6,045 nt of DNA from Dehalococcoidia bacterium (GTDB lineage: Bacteria > Chloroflexota > Dehalococcoidia > JACPQF01). The notes beneath the pieces were generated by a model. It was given only the letters and a program-made list of their open reading frames with translations. It was not told where the DNA came from and did no database searches. Shown piece by piece: positions 1 to 5,958 of this stretch (the stretch's first letter is position 1; every line of letters starts with the position of its first letter). Location: NCBI GenBank assembly GCA_030650265.1, contig JAUSEJ010001016.1:1-6045 (forward strand), read 5' to 3'. Position numbers and translations under genes: made by a program.

Positions 1-468
1 TATCCACTTGCCGAGCAAGTGGCGAGGGAATGGCAACGTGACGCCGAACTGAGGAGTGTGAGGGCAACCTGGCAGAACGCCGGTCCGGCGGAATTACGGC
101 AGGGCAAGAATTCGTGGGCATTCTACTTCGTTTCACCGTCCAGCAAGACCGGCGCCAAGATGTTAGGCTACATCGTGTCCGTAAATGAGGGCAGGGCGGA
201 AGGGGTCAAGGCTGGAGAAGTCACGTCAAACGACCAGTCTCTCTCTTTTGTCGACTGGAAGGTTGATAGTCCGCAAGCGCTGAGAGTATTTCTGGAAAAT
301 GGCGGTCAGGACTTCCTGGCCAGACACGCTCAGGCCGATGCCCATGCCATCCTGAAGGGGACCGATAGCGGCCAGCAACCGGTGTGGGAGGTAACACTGC
401 TGGACAAGCAGACCAAAGACACCTTGAGCCTGCAACTAGATGCGGCAACCGGACAAGTGAAACGATGA
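1..468 (+). CDS. PepSY-like exported protein, 3' part of gene (5' end outside window)
   Basis: The reading frame is open from base 1 (first residues YPLAEQ), so this is probably the C-terminal part of a longer protein. A GTG at 19 is possible as a start, but no ribosome binding site precedes it. The visible part is about 155 residues, soluble-looking and without a membrane segment. The final 30 residues (PVWEVTLLD...LDAATGQVKR) resemble the end of PepSY-type domains, where a W-x-V strand is followed by a D-x-x-T-G-x-V hairpin. An earlier stretch (WKVDSPQAL...FLENGG) fits the helix that opens such repeats. PepSY-like proteins are usually extracytoplasmic; many are thought to inhibit or modulate peptidases, but function cannot be read here. 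The stop at 466-468 lies 7 nt before the assigned TadE start, so the two genes could be co-transcribed. The family call is pattern-based and moderate. Confidence 0.5.
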   Translation, partial: YPLAEQVAREWQRDAELRSVRATWQNAGPAELRQGKNSWAFYFVSPSSKTGAKMLGYIVSVNEGRAEGVKAGEVTSNDQSLSFVDWKVDSPQALRVFLENGGQDFLARHAQADAHAILKGTDSGQQPVWEVTLLDKQTKDTLSLQLDAATGQVKR

Positions 469-475
469 TTTTGAA

Positions 476-1018
476 GTGTGCAAGTTGGTGAGGTCATACA
501 GACTTTCCTGGCTAAAGAATACGGTTAAACGCGGAAGGGCAGAACCGGCTAAAGCCTCAAGTCCGAGCTTCAGAACTGGCCGGTTATGGTCTGCCAGTGG
601 CGGGCAATCCCTTGTTGAATTTGCCCTCGTTCTGCCTCTGCTATTGTTGGTCATTATGGGAGTCTTCGATATTGGCATCGGTGTCTGGCAATACAACACG
701 GTGTCGAATGTGACGAGGGAAGCCGTTCGCTACGCCGCCGCCCGTGCCAACCAGCCGTTGACTCCGGCGGATTTCACGGACAATGCAGCCAATCCGCGGA
801 GCAACGCCGCCGCTGTCGCCGCTGGACGCCGTCAAGCGTTTGGCCTGCAACCGGCAAACTTGGACTTACGTGTATTGCCCGACGACGATTGGGAGCAACG
901 CAATACATGGGGTCTGGTGGTCAGAGCAACGGCAGTTTACACCTTCTCTCCCATTACTGCATTCGTGCCAAAAGGACTCATCATGATCCGCTCTTCTTCA
1001 TCAATGGTAACGGAGTAA
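476..1018 (+). CDS. tadE: TadE-type pseudopilin of the Tad pilus
   Basis: A minor pilin-like protein needed for Tad/Flp pilus assembly, anchored in the cytoplasmic membrane with the C-terminal part outside. The diagnostic segment is GQSLVEFALVLPLLLLVIMG at about residues 43-62, a TadE-type motif with one membrane helix. Glu48 sits five residues after Gly43, which matches the G|xxxxEF processing site of Tad pseudopilins cut by a prepilin peptidase. After the helix comes the usual Asn-Thr-Val-Ser...AVRYAAARA stretch and a short extracytoplasmic domain of about 110 residues. The start is uncertain: GTG 476 gives a basic 42-residue leader, long for the family, and has no Shine-Dalgarno. In-frame TTG 485 and GTG 488 are alternatives, and there is no in-frame ATG before the motif. 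It precedes tadG by 26 nt. Family call is strong, start is weak. Confidence 0.88.
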   Translation: MCKLVRSYRLSWLKNTVKRGRAEPAKASSPSFRTGRLWSASGGQSLVEFALVLPLLLLVIMGVFDIGIGVWQYNTVSNVTREAVRYAAARANQPLTPADFTDNAANPRSNAAAVAAGRRQAFGLQPANLDLRVLPDDDWEQRNTWGLVVRATAVYTFSPITAFVPKGLIMIRSSSSMVTE

Positions 1019-1028
1019 CGCTATGGGC

Positions 1029-1034
1029 AAGGAG
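1029..1034 (+). promoter_or_regulatory. Ribosome binding site of tadG
   Basis: AAGGAG lies 10 nt before ATG 1045. This decides the start: the frame is open much further upstream into tadE, but only ATG 1045 has a proper site, and the next in-frame initiation codons fall inside the membrane helix. Confidence 0.7.
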
Positions 1035-1044
1035 TCCCGTCGCA

Positions 1045-2367
1045 ATGAGTAAGAAATCGCGTAGGGGCGTCCTTCCGCGGAAGGACGCCCCTACCCTGGG
1101 AGCAATCTGTTCGCGGAGGGACCTACGGCACGAGCATGGCCAGTCCCTGGTATTGATAGCTATGGCGATGGTAGCAATGGTCGCCATGTTGGGTCTTGTT
1201 CTCGACGCCGGATACGCGTATGCCCAAAGGAGACTCGTACAAACGGCCGTCGACGCCGCTGCCCTCGGCGCGGCGCAGGCGGTGGCAAGTGAGAACGCGA
1301 CCGATGCCAGCGTGTTGGCCATTATGCAGGATTATGCCAACCGCAACAGCCCACCGTCCGGAATCACTGTGGTCGGGACCTACATCGCCCCCAATGACTC
1401 GGATCTAACAGCGGTCGGCAATGGCAGCATTCCCCAATTGGCAAAGGGCGTTAGAGTGGTCGGTCAAACGACTTTCAACACGTTCTTCATGGGAATAATC
1501 GGGATGAACAACTCCATGGCCTCAGCCTCGGCCACGGCGAAATTTCCCGACCCGATAGGTCCGGGAAACTGGGCGATATGGGCCGGCAGCACGACGAATT
1601 GTGCCAGCGGCACGATCGGCTGGAATGCCAGTTCTGCCAGCATTCTCGGGGGATTGCGCTCGAACGGCAACATGCAGGTCGGCGGCGGTGGCGGCGGGAC
1701 AACCATTAATGGCAACGTCGAGACAGTGGGCGGCGTTCAAGGGCCGAATATCAATTACGCGGGTACAGTACCCTACCCGGTGGAGGGAGTGGTCGAGCCA
1801 AGCCCGTACAGGTTCAGGATTCAGGATTTCCAACTAGGGGGAGTGGCTGCCATCGCGGCAGGTTCCCAATACTACAGCATCGCGGGCGATCTTACCAAGA
1901 CGACGATGGACCACGACAACCACAATTACTTCGATAATCATAACAACGTTCTAAGAACCGGTCTCTACTACGTGACCGGCAACGTAGACTTCACCGGCGG
2001 CGTCACTGGCACCGTCACGATCGTCGCACGCGGCAAGATATCAATCAAGGGCGGAACCAACCAATTGATTTTGTTCCAGCCCGCGCAGAACGCCTGCTCT
2101 ATTGGCGGAATCGCGCTATTCACCGACATGCAATCTGGTAACGTCTGCGCCGACTCCGGGAACGTGATTGAACTGACCGGCAGCACAATCTCTGTGGAGG
2201 GGCTGCTCTACGCTCCGAATGGCCGTATCAGTCTGTCTGGCTCACAAACCAGAATCATCGGAGCTCTTGTTGGACAGACCGTCGATATTGCCGGATCGAA
2301 TCTTACCCTCCGTTGGGCTCAATACTGTCCAAACACAGGCCTTGCCGGTGAGTATCTGATGAAGTAG
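1045..2367 (+). CDS. tadG: TadG-like Tad pilus protein with repetitive, probably beta-helical ectodomain
   Basis: A 440-residue membrane-anchored protein. Residues 32-57 (HGQSLVLIAMAM...LGLVLDAGY) form the N-terminal helix typical of TadG, followed by the family's QRRLVQTAVDAAALGAAQA segment. Unlike TadE, there is no Glu five residues after Gly32 (Leu37 instead), so peptidase processing is doubtful. The remainder is Gly/Asn/Ser/Thr-rich with short repeated strands, a six-glycine run (bases 1681-1698), and a C-terminal LLYAPNGRISLSGS...GALVGQTVDIAGS pattern. This resembles the DUF7305-like, beta-solenoid domain found in some pilus-associated proteins; no von Willebrand A domain (MIDAS motif) is visible. 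Four ectodomain cysteines (186, 351, 368, 428) could form disulfides. Residues 289-301 are rich in His, Asp and Asn. The N-terminal cytoplasmic tail of about 30 residues is largely encoded by a 34-bp palindrome. Start chosen at ATG 1045 because of AAGGAG upstream. Adhesion or tip role is inference. Confidence 0.82.
   Translation: MSKKSRRGVLPRKDAPTLGAICSRRDLRHEHGQSLVLIAMAMVAMVAMLGLVLDAGYAYAQRRLVQTAVDAAALGAAQAVASENATDASVLAIMQDYANRNSPPSGITVVGTYIAPNDSDLTAVGNGSIPQLAKGVRVVGQTTFNTFFMGIIGMNNSMASASATAKFPDPIGPGNWAIWAGSTTNCASGTIGWNASSASILGGLRSNGNMQVGGGGGGTTINGNVETVGGVQGPNINYAGTVPYPVEGVVEPSPYRFRIQDFQLGGVAAIAAGSQYYSIAGDLTKTTMDHDNHNYFDNHNNVLRTGLYYVTGNVDFTGGVTGTVTIVARGKISIKGGTNQLILFQPAQNACSIGGIALFTDMQSGNVCADSGNVIELTGSTISVEGLLYAPNGRISLSGSQTRIIGALVGQTVDIAGSNLTLRWAQYCPNTGLAGEYLMK
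1061..1094 (+). repeat. Perfect 34-bp palindrome inside the tadG coding region
   Basis: The left arm GTAGGGGCGTCCTTCCG (1061-1077) is followed immediately by its exact reverse complement (1078-1094), centred on CCGCGG. All 17 pairs match. It begins 16 nt after the first base of the tadG ATG and is translated in frame as roughly RRGVLPRKDAPT. In RNA it would form a very stable hairpin. No T-run follows, so it is not a typical intrinsic terminator. The GTAGGGGCG...CGCCCCTAC ends recall dispersed palindromic repeats seen in Chloroflexota and other environmental genomes; that it is a member of a multicopy family is inference. Confidence 0.92.
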
Positions 2368-2393
2368 GGAGGTCGGGGCAGCGCAATTGACAG

Positions 2394-2399
2394 AAGGAG
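2394..2399 (+). promoter_or_regulatory. Ribosome binding site before the small ORF upstream of cpaB
   Basis: AAGGAG is placed 5 nt before GTG 2405. It is too far (72 nt) from the cpaB ATG to serve it, and cpaB has its own site. It is the main reason for taking the small ORF seriously. Confidence 0.4.
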
Positions 2400-2404
2400 A
2401 GACA

Positions 2405-2470
2405 GTGACTACAATTATGCAAGCGCAAACTCAGGCGACTTGTTTGATAGAGTGGACGGAAGGAATGTAG
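2405..2470 (+). CDS. Possible 21-codon small ORF in the tadG-cpaB gap
   Basis: GTG 2405 opens a 21-residue frame ending at TAG 2468-2470, one base before the cpaB ATG at 2472. A strong AAGGAG lies 5 nt upstream. The peptide reads VTTIMQAQTQATC then LIEWTEGM: polar, Gln/Thr-rich, with one Cys and one Trp and no membrane segment. The last codons overlap the cpaB ribosome binding site, so translation of this ORF would bring ribosomes to the cpaB start; a leader peptide or coupling role is conceivable. I recognise no family. It may also be chance, or the remnant of a longer gene. ATG 2417 in the same frame is an alternative start without a good site. Confidence 0.3.
   Translation: MTTIMQAQTQATCLIEWTEGM
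2460..2464 (+). promoter_or_regulatory. Ribosome binding site of cpaB
   Basis: AAGGA (within GGAAGGAA, 2458-2465) lies 7 nt before ATG 2472 and supports that start. Confidence 0.65.
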
Positions 2471-2471
2471 C

Positions 2472-3209
2472 ATGGGTCGCAAACGCGGTGGCTGCTTACT
2501 CATGGCTCTGGGGGTCGTGGTGGCCCTGATTGCCGGTGGTATAGCCTTCTATGTGGTTACGGTGGCTTCGACCCGGACCGCTGAGGTGCCCACACGCGCC
2601 GTTCTTGTGGCCGCGGTAAACATCCCTGAGCGCACCTTGATCAATGCGAGCATGCTCCGGGTGCAACAATGGCCGCCGGAGAACGTGCCGCCCGGATCAC
2701 TTAACACGATCGAGGCGGGCGCCAATAAGTTCAGCACCATGCCTATCTTTGTCGGGCAGGCCGTGCTCGGGTCGCAAATCGCCGATACCAAGGGTGGCAG
2801 CGGCGTCGCCTATGCGCTGGAGCCAGGCAAAGAGCTAGTAGCCGTTAATCTCAGCGGGGCGGCGGGAATAATATCTTCAGGCGCCGTGCGCGCGGGAGAC
2901 GTCATCGATCTAATCGTCAACACACCCGGGTCAAATGGCAATCAGGTCGCTCCCACTATGCAGAATCTAAGGATTTACGCTATCGGGTCGGTGCTGGCCG
3001 GGGCAAAAGCCGGGGCAGGGGCAGGCCCCAGCAATTTGTTCCTATTCCAGGTCACCCCTCAGGATGCGCTCATCCTGAAGTTCCTCGAAACCTTGAACGT
3101 GGACATGGTACTGCGAGCCGCCGGCGATGATGTTATCGTACCGACCGAGCCGGTAACCATCGATTACCTTGTAAACAAATACAGGCTTCAGCGTCCTCCC
3201 AGCAAATAG
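2472..3209 (+). CDS. cpaB: Tad pilus assembly protein CpaB/RcpC, SAF domain
   Basis: A 245-residue envelope protein of the Tad secretion machine. A short basic start (MGRKRGG) is followed by one membrane helix at about residues 9-31. Residues 39-105 form the SAF domain: VPTRAVLVAAVNIPERTLINASML, then VQQWPPENVPPGSL, then GQAVLGSQI. The RcpC/CpaB C-terminal region follows, with GISSGAVRAGDVIDLIV-like and LFLFQVTPQDALILKFLET segments and a closing MVLRAAGDD strand. A Gly/Ala-rich loop (AGAKAGAGAG, residues 176-185) sits between them and is encoded by short GC-rich repeats. In diderms the protein works with the secretin CpaC, but none is encoded next to it here. Start ATG 2472 has AAGGA 7 nt upstream; 21 nt separate its stop from cpaE. 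Slightly shorter than many homologues, otherwise regular. Confidence 0.93.
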   Translation: MGRKRGGCLLMALGVVVALIAGGIAFYVVTVASTRTAEVPTRAVLVAAVNIPERTLINASMLRVQQWPPENVPPGSLNTIEAGANKFSTMPIFVGQAVLGSQIADTKGGSGVAYALEPGKELVAVNLSGAAGIISSGAVRAGDVIDLIVNTPGSNGNQVAPTMQNLRIYAIGSVLAGAKAGAGAGPSNLFLFQVTPQDALILKFLETLNVDMVLRAAGDDVIVPTEPVTIDYLVNKYRLQRPPSK

Positions 3210-3213
3210 GGCC

Positions 3214-3219
3214 AAGGAG
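3214..3219 (+). promoter_or_regulatory. Ribosome binding site of cpaE (GTG start)
   Basis: AAGGAG lies 11 nt before GTG 3231, rather long spacing. It fixes the non-ATG start: no other in-frame initiation codon is close, and the receiver domain begins within six residues. Confidence 0.55.
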
Positions 3220-3230
3220 TAAATAATCAG

Positions 3231-4502
3231 GTGTCCAACGAGACGATTCGCGTCTTGATAGTCGACGACAACGGCGATACCCGGGAGAACCTCAAAAAGA
3301 TGCTCTACTTCGAGCAGGATATTAAGGTAGTCGGTACCGCCGCAGGGGGCATGCAAGGAGTTGCGATGGCCAAGGAACTCCAGCCTCACGTCGTGCTGAT
3401 GGACATCAACATGCCCGGTCTCGACGGCATTCTAACCAGCGAGAAGTTGCTGGCCGAGGTGCCCGCCAGCGCCATCATTATGATGTCGGTTCAAGACGAG
3501 CAGGCCTACATGAGACGGGCGATGGTAGCGGGCGCCAGCGATTACCTGGTGAAGCCTTTTAGCACCGACGATCTGGTCAACAGTATTCACCGGGCCTACG
3601 AACGGGAGGGGGTTCGCCACCGGATCTTATCCGCTTTCCCGCTCTCCCCATCTACGACGGCGACTCTGCCGCCTCTCGTTCATGCCGTCGAAACGGGCAA
3701 GATCATTTCCGTTTTCAGCCCGAAAGGCGGCGCTGGAACAACGACGATCGCGGTTAATCTCGCCTGCGCCCTAAGCATATCTACTCGCAAGCGGGTCGCC
3801 CTACTGGACTGTAGCCTGCTGTTCGGCGACGTCGCCGTCATGCTTAACCTCGTGTCGAGAAACTCGTTATTCGATCTGAACGCTCTGGGCAACGATCGGG
3901 ACCTCGAACTTATCGAGGAACTGATGGTAGACCACGCCTCCGGCATCAGGGTACTCTTAGCCCCACCCAGACCGGAGATGGGGGAGCAGGTAACAGCCGA
4001 TCAAGTCGCCGCTATAGTCGCCAAATTGCGAAATCTTTTCGACTTCATCATAGTCGACACCATGCATTCATTTCAGGACGTTATGCTTGCCGTCCTCGAC
4101 GCTTCGGATACCATTCTGGTCGTGACGACGCCTGAGGTCACAGCGTTAAAGAACATCAAACTGTTCCTCGAGACAACCGAGGTACTGGGCTATTCGCCGG
4201 CCAAGCTGCTGCTCGTCGTCAACCGGATGGACAGCCACGGCGGTATCGGACTCGGCGAAATCGAGTCAAATGTGAATTACAAAGTAACCTGCGGGATTGT
4301 CAACGACTGGAAACTGGCGACTTTTTCGGTTAATCGCGGTGTCCCGTTCGTTATGAGCAGCAAGGAAAGTCAGATTTCTCGAGATATTCTGGCTTTGGCC
4401 GGCACAGTATCGACGTCCGAAGCAGCGAAGAGCCTTCCCGAAGGGCAGCCCAAGTCGAGGGGAATCGGCGCCCGTATCGGGATGTTCAAAAAGAAACGTT
4501 AA
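3231..4502 (+). CDS. cpaE: CpaE/TadZ: receiver domain fused to MinD/ParA-like ATPase
   Basis: A 423-residue cytoplasmic protein that, in known Tad systems, places the assembly machine at a cell site. Residues 5-125 are a response-regulator receiver domain with all expected acidic and switch residues: Asp12/Asp13 (VDDN), phosphoacceptor Asp58 (VVLMDINMPGLDG), Ser86 and Lys108 (YLVKPF). A Ser/Thr/Pro linker leads to the MinD-like domain from about residue 157. Its P-loop is FSPKGGAGTTT (162-172): the signature Lys165 is kept but the usual GKT lysine is Thr170. LLDCSLLFGDVAVMLNL (191 onward) is the Walker A' region, and Asp276 in FIIVDT is Walker B. A basic tail (MFKKKR) ends the protein. Many CpaE/TadZ receivers are degenerate; this one looks phosphorylatable, so a partner histidine kinase is plausible but none is in the window. 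GTG start; 18 nt gap to cpaF. Confidence 0.93.
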   Translation: MSNETIRVLIVDDNGDTRENLKKMLYFEQDIKVVGTAAGGMQGVAMAKELQPHVVLMDINMPGLDGILTSEKLLAEVPASAIIMMSVQDEQAYMRRAMVAGASDYLVKPFSTDDLVNSIHRAYEREGVRHRILSAFPLSPSTTATLPPLVHAVETGKIISVFSPKGGAGTTTIAVNLACALSISTRKRVALLDCSLLFGDVAVMLNLVSRNSLFDLNALGNDRDLELIEELMVDHASGIRVLLAPPRPEMGEQVTADQVAAIVAKLRNLFDFIIVDTMHSFQDVMLAVLDASDTILVVTTPEVTALKNIKLFLETTEVLGYSPAKLLLVVNRMDSHGGIGLGEIESNVNYKVTCGIVNDWKLATFSVNRGVPFVMSSKESQISRDILALAGTVSTSEAAKSLPEGQPKSRGIGARIGMFKKKR

Positions 4503-4507
4503 TAGAC

Positions 4508-4513
4508 AGGGAG
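4508..4513 (+). promoter_or_regulatory. Ribosome binding site of cpaF
   Basis: AGGGAG lies 7 nt before ATG 4521 and supports this start over internal codons. Confidence 0.6.
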
Positions 4514-4520
4514 ACAGGCC

Positions 4521-5921
4521 ATGTCACTTCTAAGGAGAATTGAGGGGGGAGCAGGTACGCCAATAAACCCTGTTCCTACTGCCACGCCAGGCGTCACAAC
4601 CAATCCATCGTCCAGAGACGAGGCATCACAAAGAAGAACTCCGGTGGGGAATCATGAACTCTCCTTGGACCTGAAGACGCGGGTTCAGAACAAGCTTATC
4701 GCCGAGCTCGACATCAGAGCCGATGCCTCAAACATTGCCTTGATTAGGAACCGTATCCAGCAGCTCTTCGACATTGTTCTCGATCAGGAAGGTATACTGC
4801 TGACACGGGTTGAGCGACAACGCCTCTTCGAGCAGGTGGCGGCCGATATCGTCGGTTTCGGACCACTCGAGCCGCTGCTGGCGGACGAGACGGTCTCGGA
4901 AATCATGGTGAACGGTCCGACGCATATCTACGTAGAGCGCAAAGGGAGGCTGGAGAAGGCCAACGTCGCCTTCGAGAACGACGACCACGTTCGCAGGATC
5001 ATCGACCGCATTATTTCGCCCCTCGGGAGACGGTGCGATGACAACTCCCCTATGGTCGATGCCCGACTACCAGACGGCTCGCGCGTCAACGCCATTATTC
5101 CCCCTCTGTCGTTGGTTGGTCCCGTCATCACCATTCGAAAGTTCTCCAAGACGCCTCTAACGATCGCCGACCTTATTCATTACGGCACTCTAACTCCCGC
5201 ATTGGCCGAGTTCCTCAAGGCCTGCGTCACCGCCCGTTTGAACATCATCGTGGCGGGAGGCACTGGAAGCGGTAAGACGACCCTGCTCAATATCCTGTCG
5301 TCCTTTATACCCTCCGACGAGCGCATCGTTACCGTAGAAGATGCCGCCGAACTACAACTCAGACAGGAACATGTCATCACTCTTGAGACTCGCAAAGCGA
5401 ATATCGAGGGTAAGGGAGCGGTGACGATCCGGGACCTGGTCATCAACTGCCTGAGAATGAGGCCGGATCGCATAGTGGTGGGCGAGTGCCGCGGCGCCGA
5501 GGCGCTTGACATGCTGCAAGCCATGAACACCGGCCATGATGGCTCGCTGACCACGGCACATGCCAACAATCCCCGGGACACGCTTTCCCGTTTGGAAACC
5601 ATGGTGCTAATGGCCGGCATGGATTTGCCTTTGCGGGCCATTCGCGAGCAGATAAGCTCGGCTATTCAGTTAATCGTGTTTGAGGAGAGATTCCGCGACG
5701 GCGCCCGGCGGATATCCTATGTCACAGAGGTGCAGGGTATGGAAGGGGATGTAATCGTTCTTTCCGACATCTTCGTTTTCGAGCAAACTGGGGTGGAAGA
5801 TGGGAAGATCGTGGGCAAGCTTCGCCCGACGGGAATTCGGCCGAAGTTCACGAAGAGGCTGGAAGAGGCTGGCATTTTCTTGCCGCCAAGCGTCTTTGGG
5901 GTTGACATGAAGTCATGGTAG
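4521..5921 (+). CDS. cpaF: Tad pilus assembly/secretion ATPase CpaF (TadA)
   Basis: A 466-residue cytoplasmic ATPase of the type II/IV secretion (VirB11/GspE) superfamily that powers Tad pilus assembly. The first 45 or so residues are Pro/Thr/Ser-rich and probably disordered. An alpha-helical N-terminal domain follows ([13 protein letters not shown]...QQLFD...[14 protein letters not shown]), then [24 protein letters not shown], a hallmark of CpaF. The core has Walker [10 protein letters not shown] (246-254, Lys252), the Asp box [11 protein letters not shown], Walker [10 protein letters not shown] with Glu322, and the His box [14 protein letters not shown]. All catalytic elements are intact; the only small oddity is Cys323 where Val is most common (VGEVRG). 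Length is normal for the family. It follows cpaE by 18 nt and precedes a TadB-like gene by 37 nt, the standard order. Confidence 0.97.
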   Translation: MSLLRRIEGGAGTPINPVPTATPGVTTNPSSRDEASQRRTPVGNHELSLDLKTRVQNKLIAELDIRADASNIALIRNRIQQLFDIVLDQEGILLTRVERQRLFEQVAADIVGFGPLEPLLADETVSEIMVNGPTHIYVERKGRLEKANVAFENDDHVRRIIDRIISPLGRRCDDNSPMVDARLPDGSRVNAIIPPLSLVGPVITIRKFSKTPLTIADLIHYGTLTPALAEFLKACVTARLNIIVAGGTGSGKTTLLNILSSFIPSDERIVTVEDAAELQLRQEHVITLETRKANIEGKGAVTIRDLVINCLRMRPDRIVVGECRGAEALDMLQAMNTGHDGSLTTAHANNPRDTLSRLETMVLMAGMDLPLRAIREQISSAIQLIVFEERFRDGARRISYVTEVQGMEGDVIVLSDIFVFEQTGVEDGKIVGKLRPTGIRPKFTKRLEEAGIFLPPSVFGVDMKSW

Positions 5922-5944
5922 TGTCGAATCGCCTTCACCGGTAC

Positions 5945-5950
5945 GGAGGG
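5945..5950 (+). promoter_or_regulatory. Ribosome binding site of the tadB-like gene
   Basis: GGAGGG lies 8 nt before ATG 5959 and sets the start of the truncated last gene. Confidence 0.65.
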
Positions 5951-5958
5951 CACGCCTA

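Noticed and set aside
471..500. TTGAAG...CATACA as a promoter for tadE
   Set aside because: Match to the -10 consensus is poor; I cannot separate it from chance.
889..1044. Upstream extension of the tadG frame into tadE
   Set aside because: The frame is open here, but it overlaps tadE by 130 nt, has no ribosome binding site, and the extra residues do not resemble a TadG N-terminus. ATG 1045 with AAGGAG is better.
1061..1094. Palindrome as a rho-independent terminator
   Set aside because: There is no T-run after the stem, and it sits inside a translated gene just after its start.
1761..1773. GGGTAC-A-GTACCC inverted repeat in tadG
   Set aside because: Only 6-bp arms inside normal coding sequence; expected by chance and no functional context.
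3042..3389. 115-codon antisense frame across the cpaB-cpaE junction
   Set aside because: It opposes two clearly conserved genes and shows no recognisable domain.
5180..5641. 153-codon antisense frame within cpaF
   Set aside because: It lies wholly opposite the conserved ATPase core, and its Ser/Arg-rich translation looks like the shadow of a biased coding strand.
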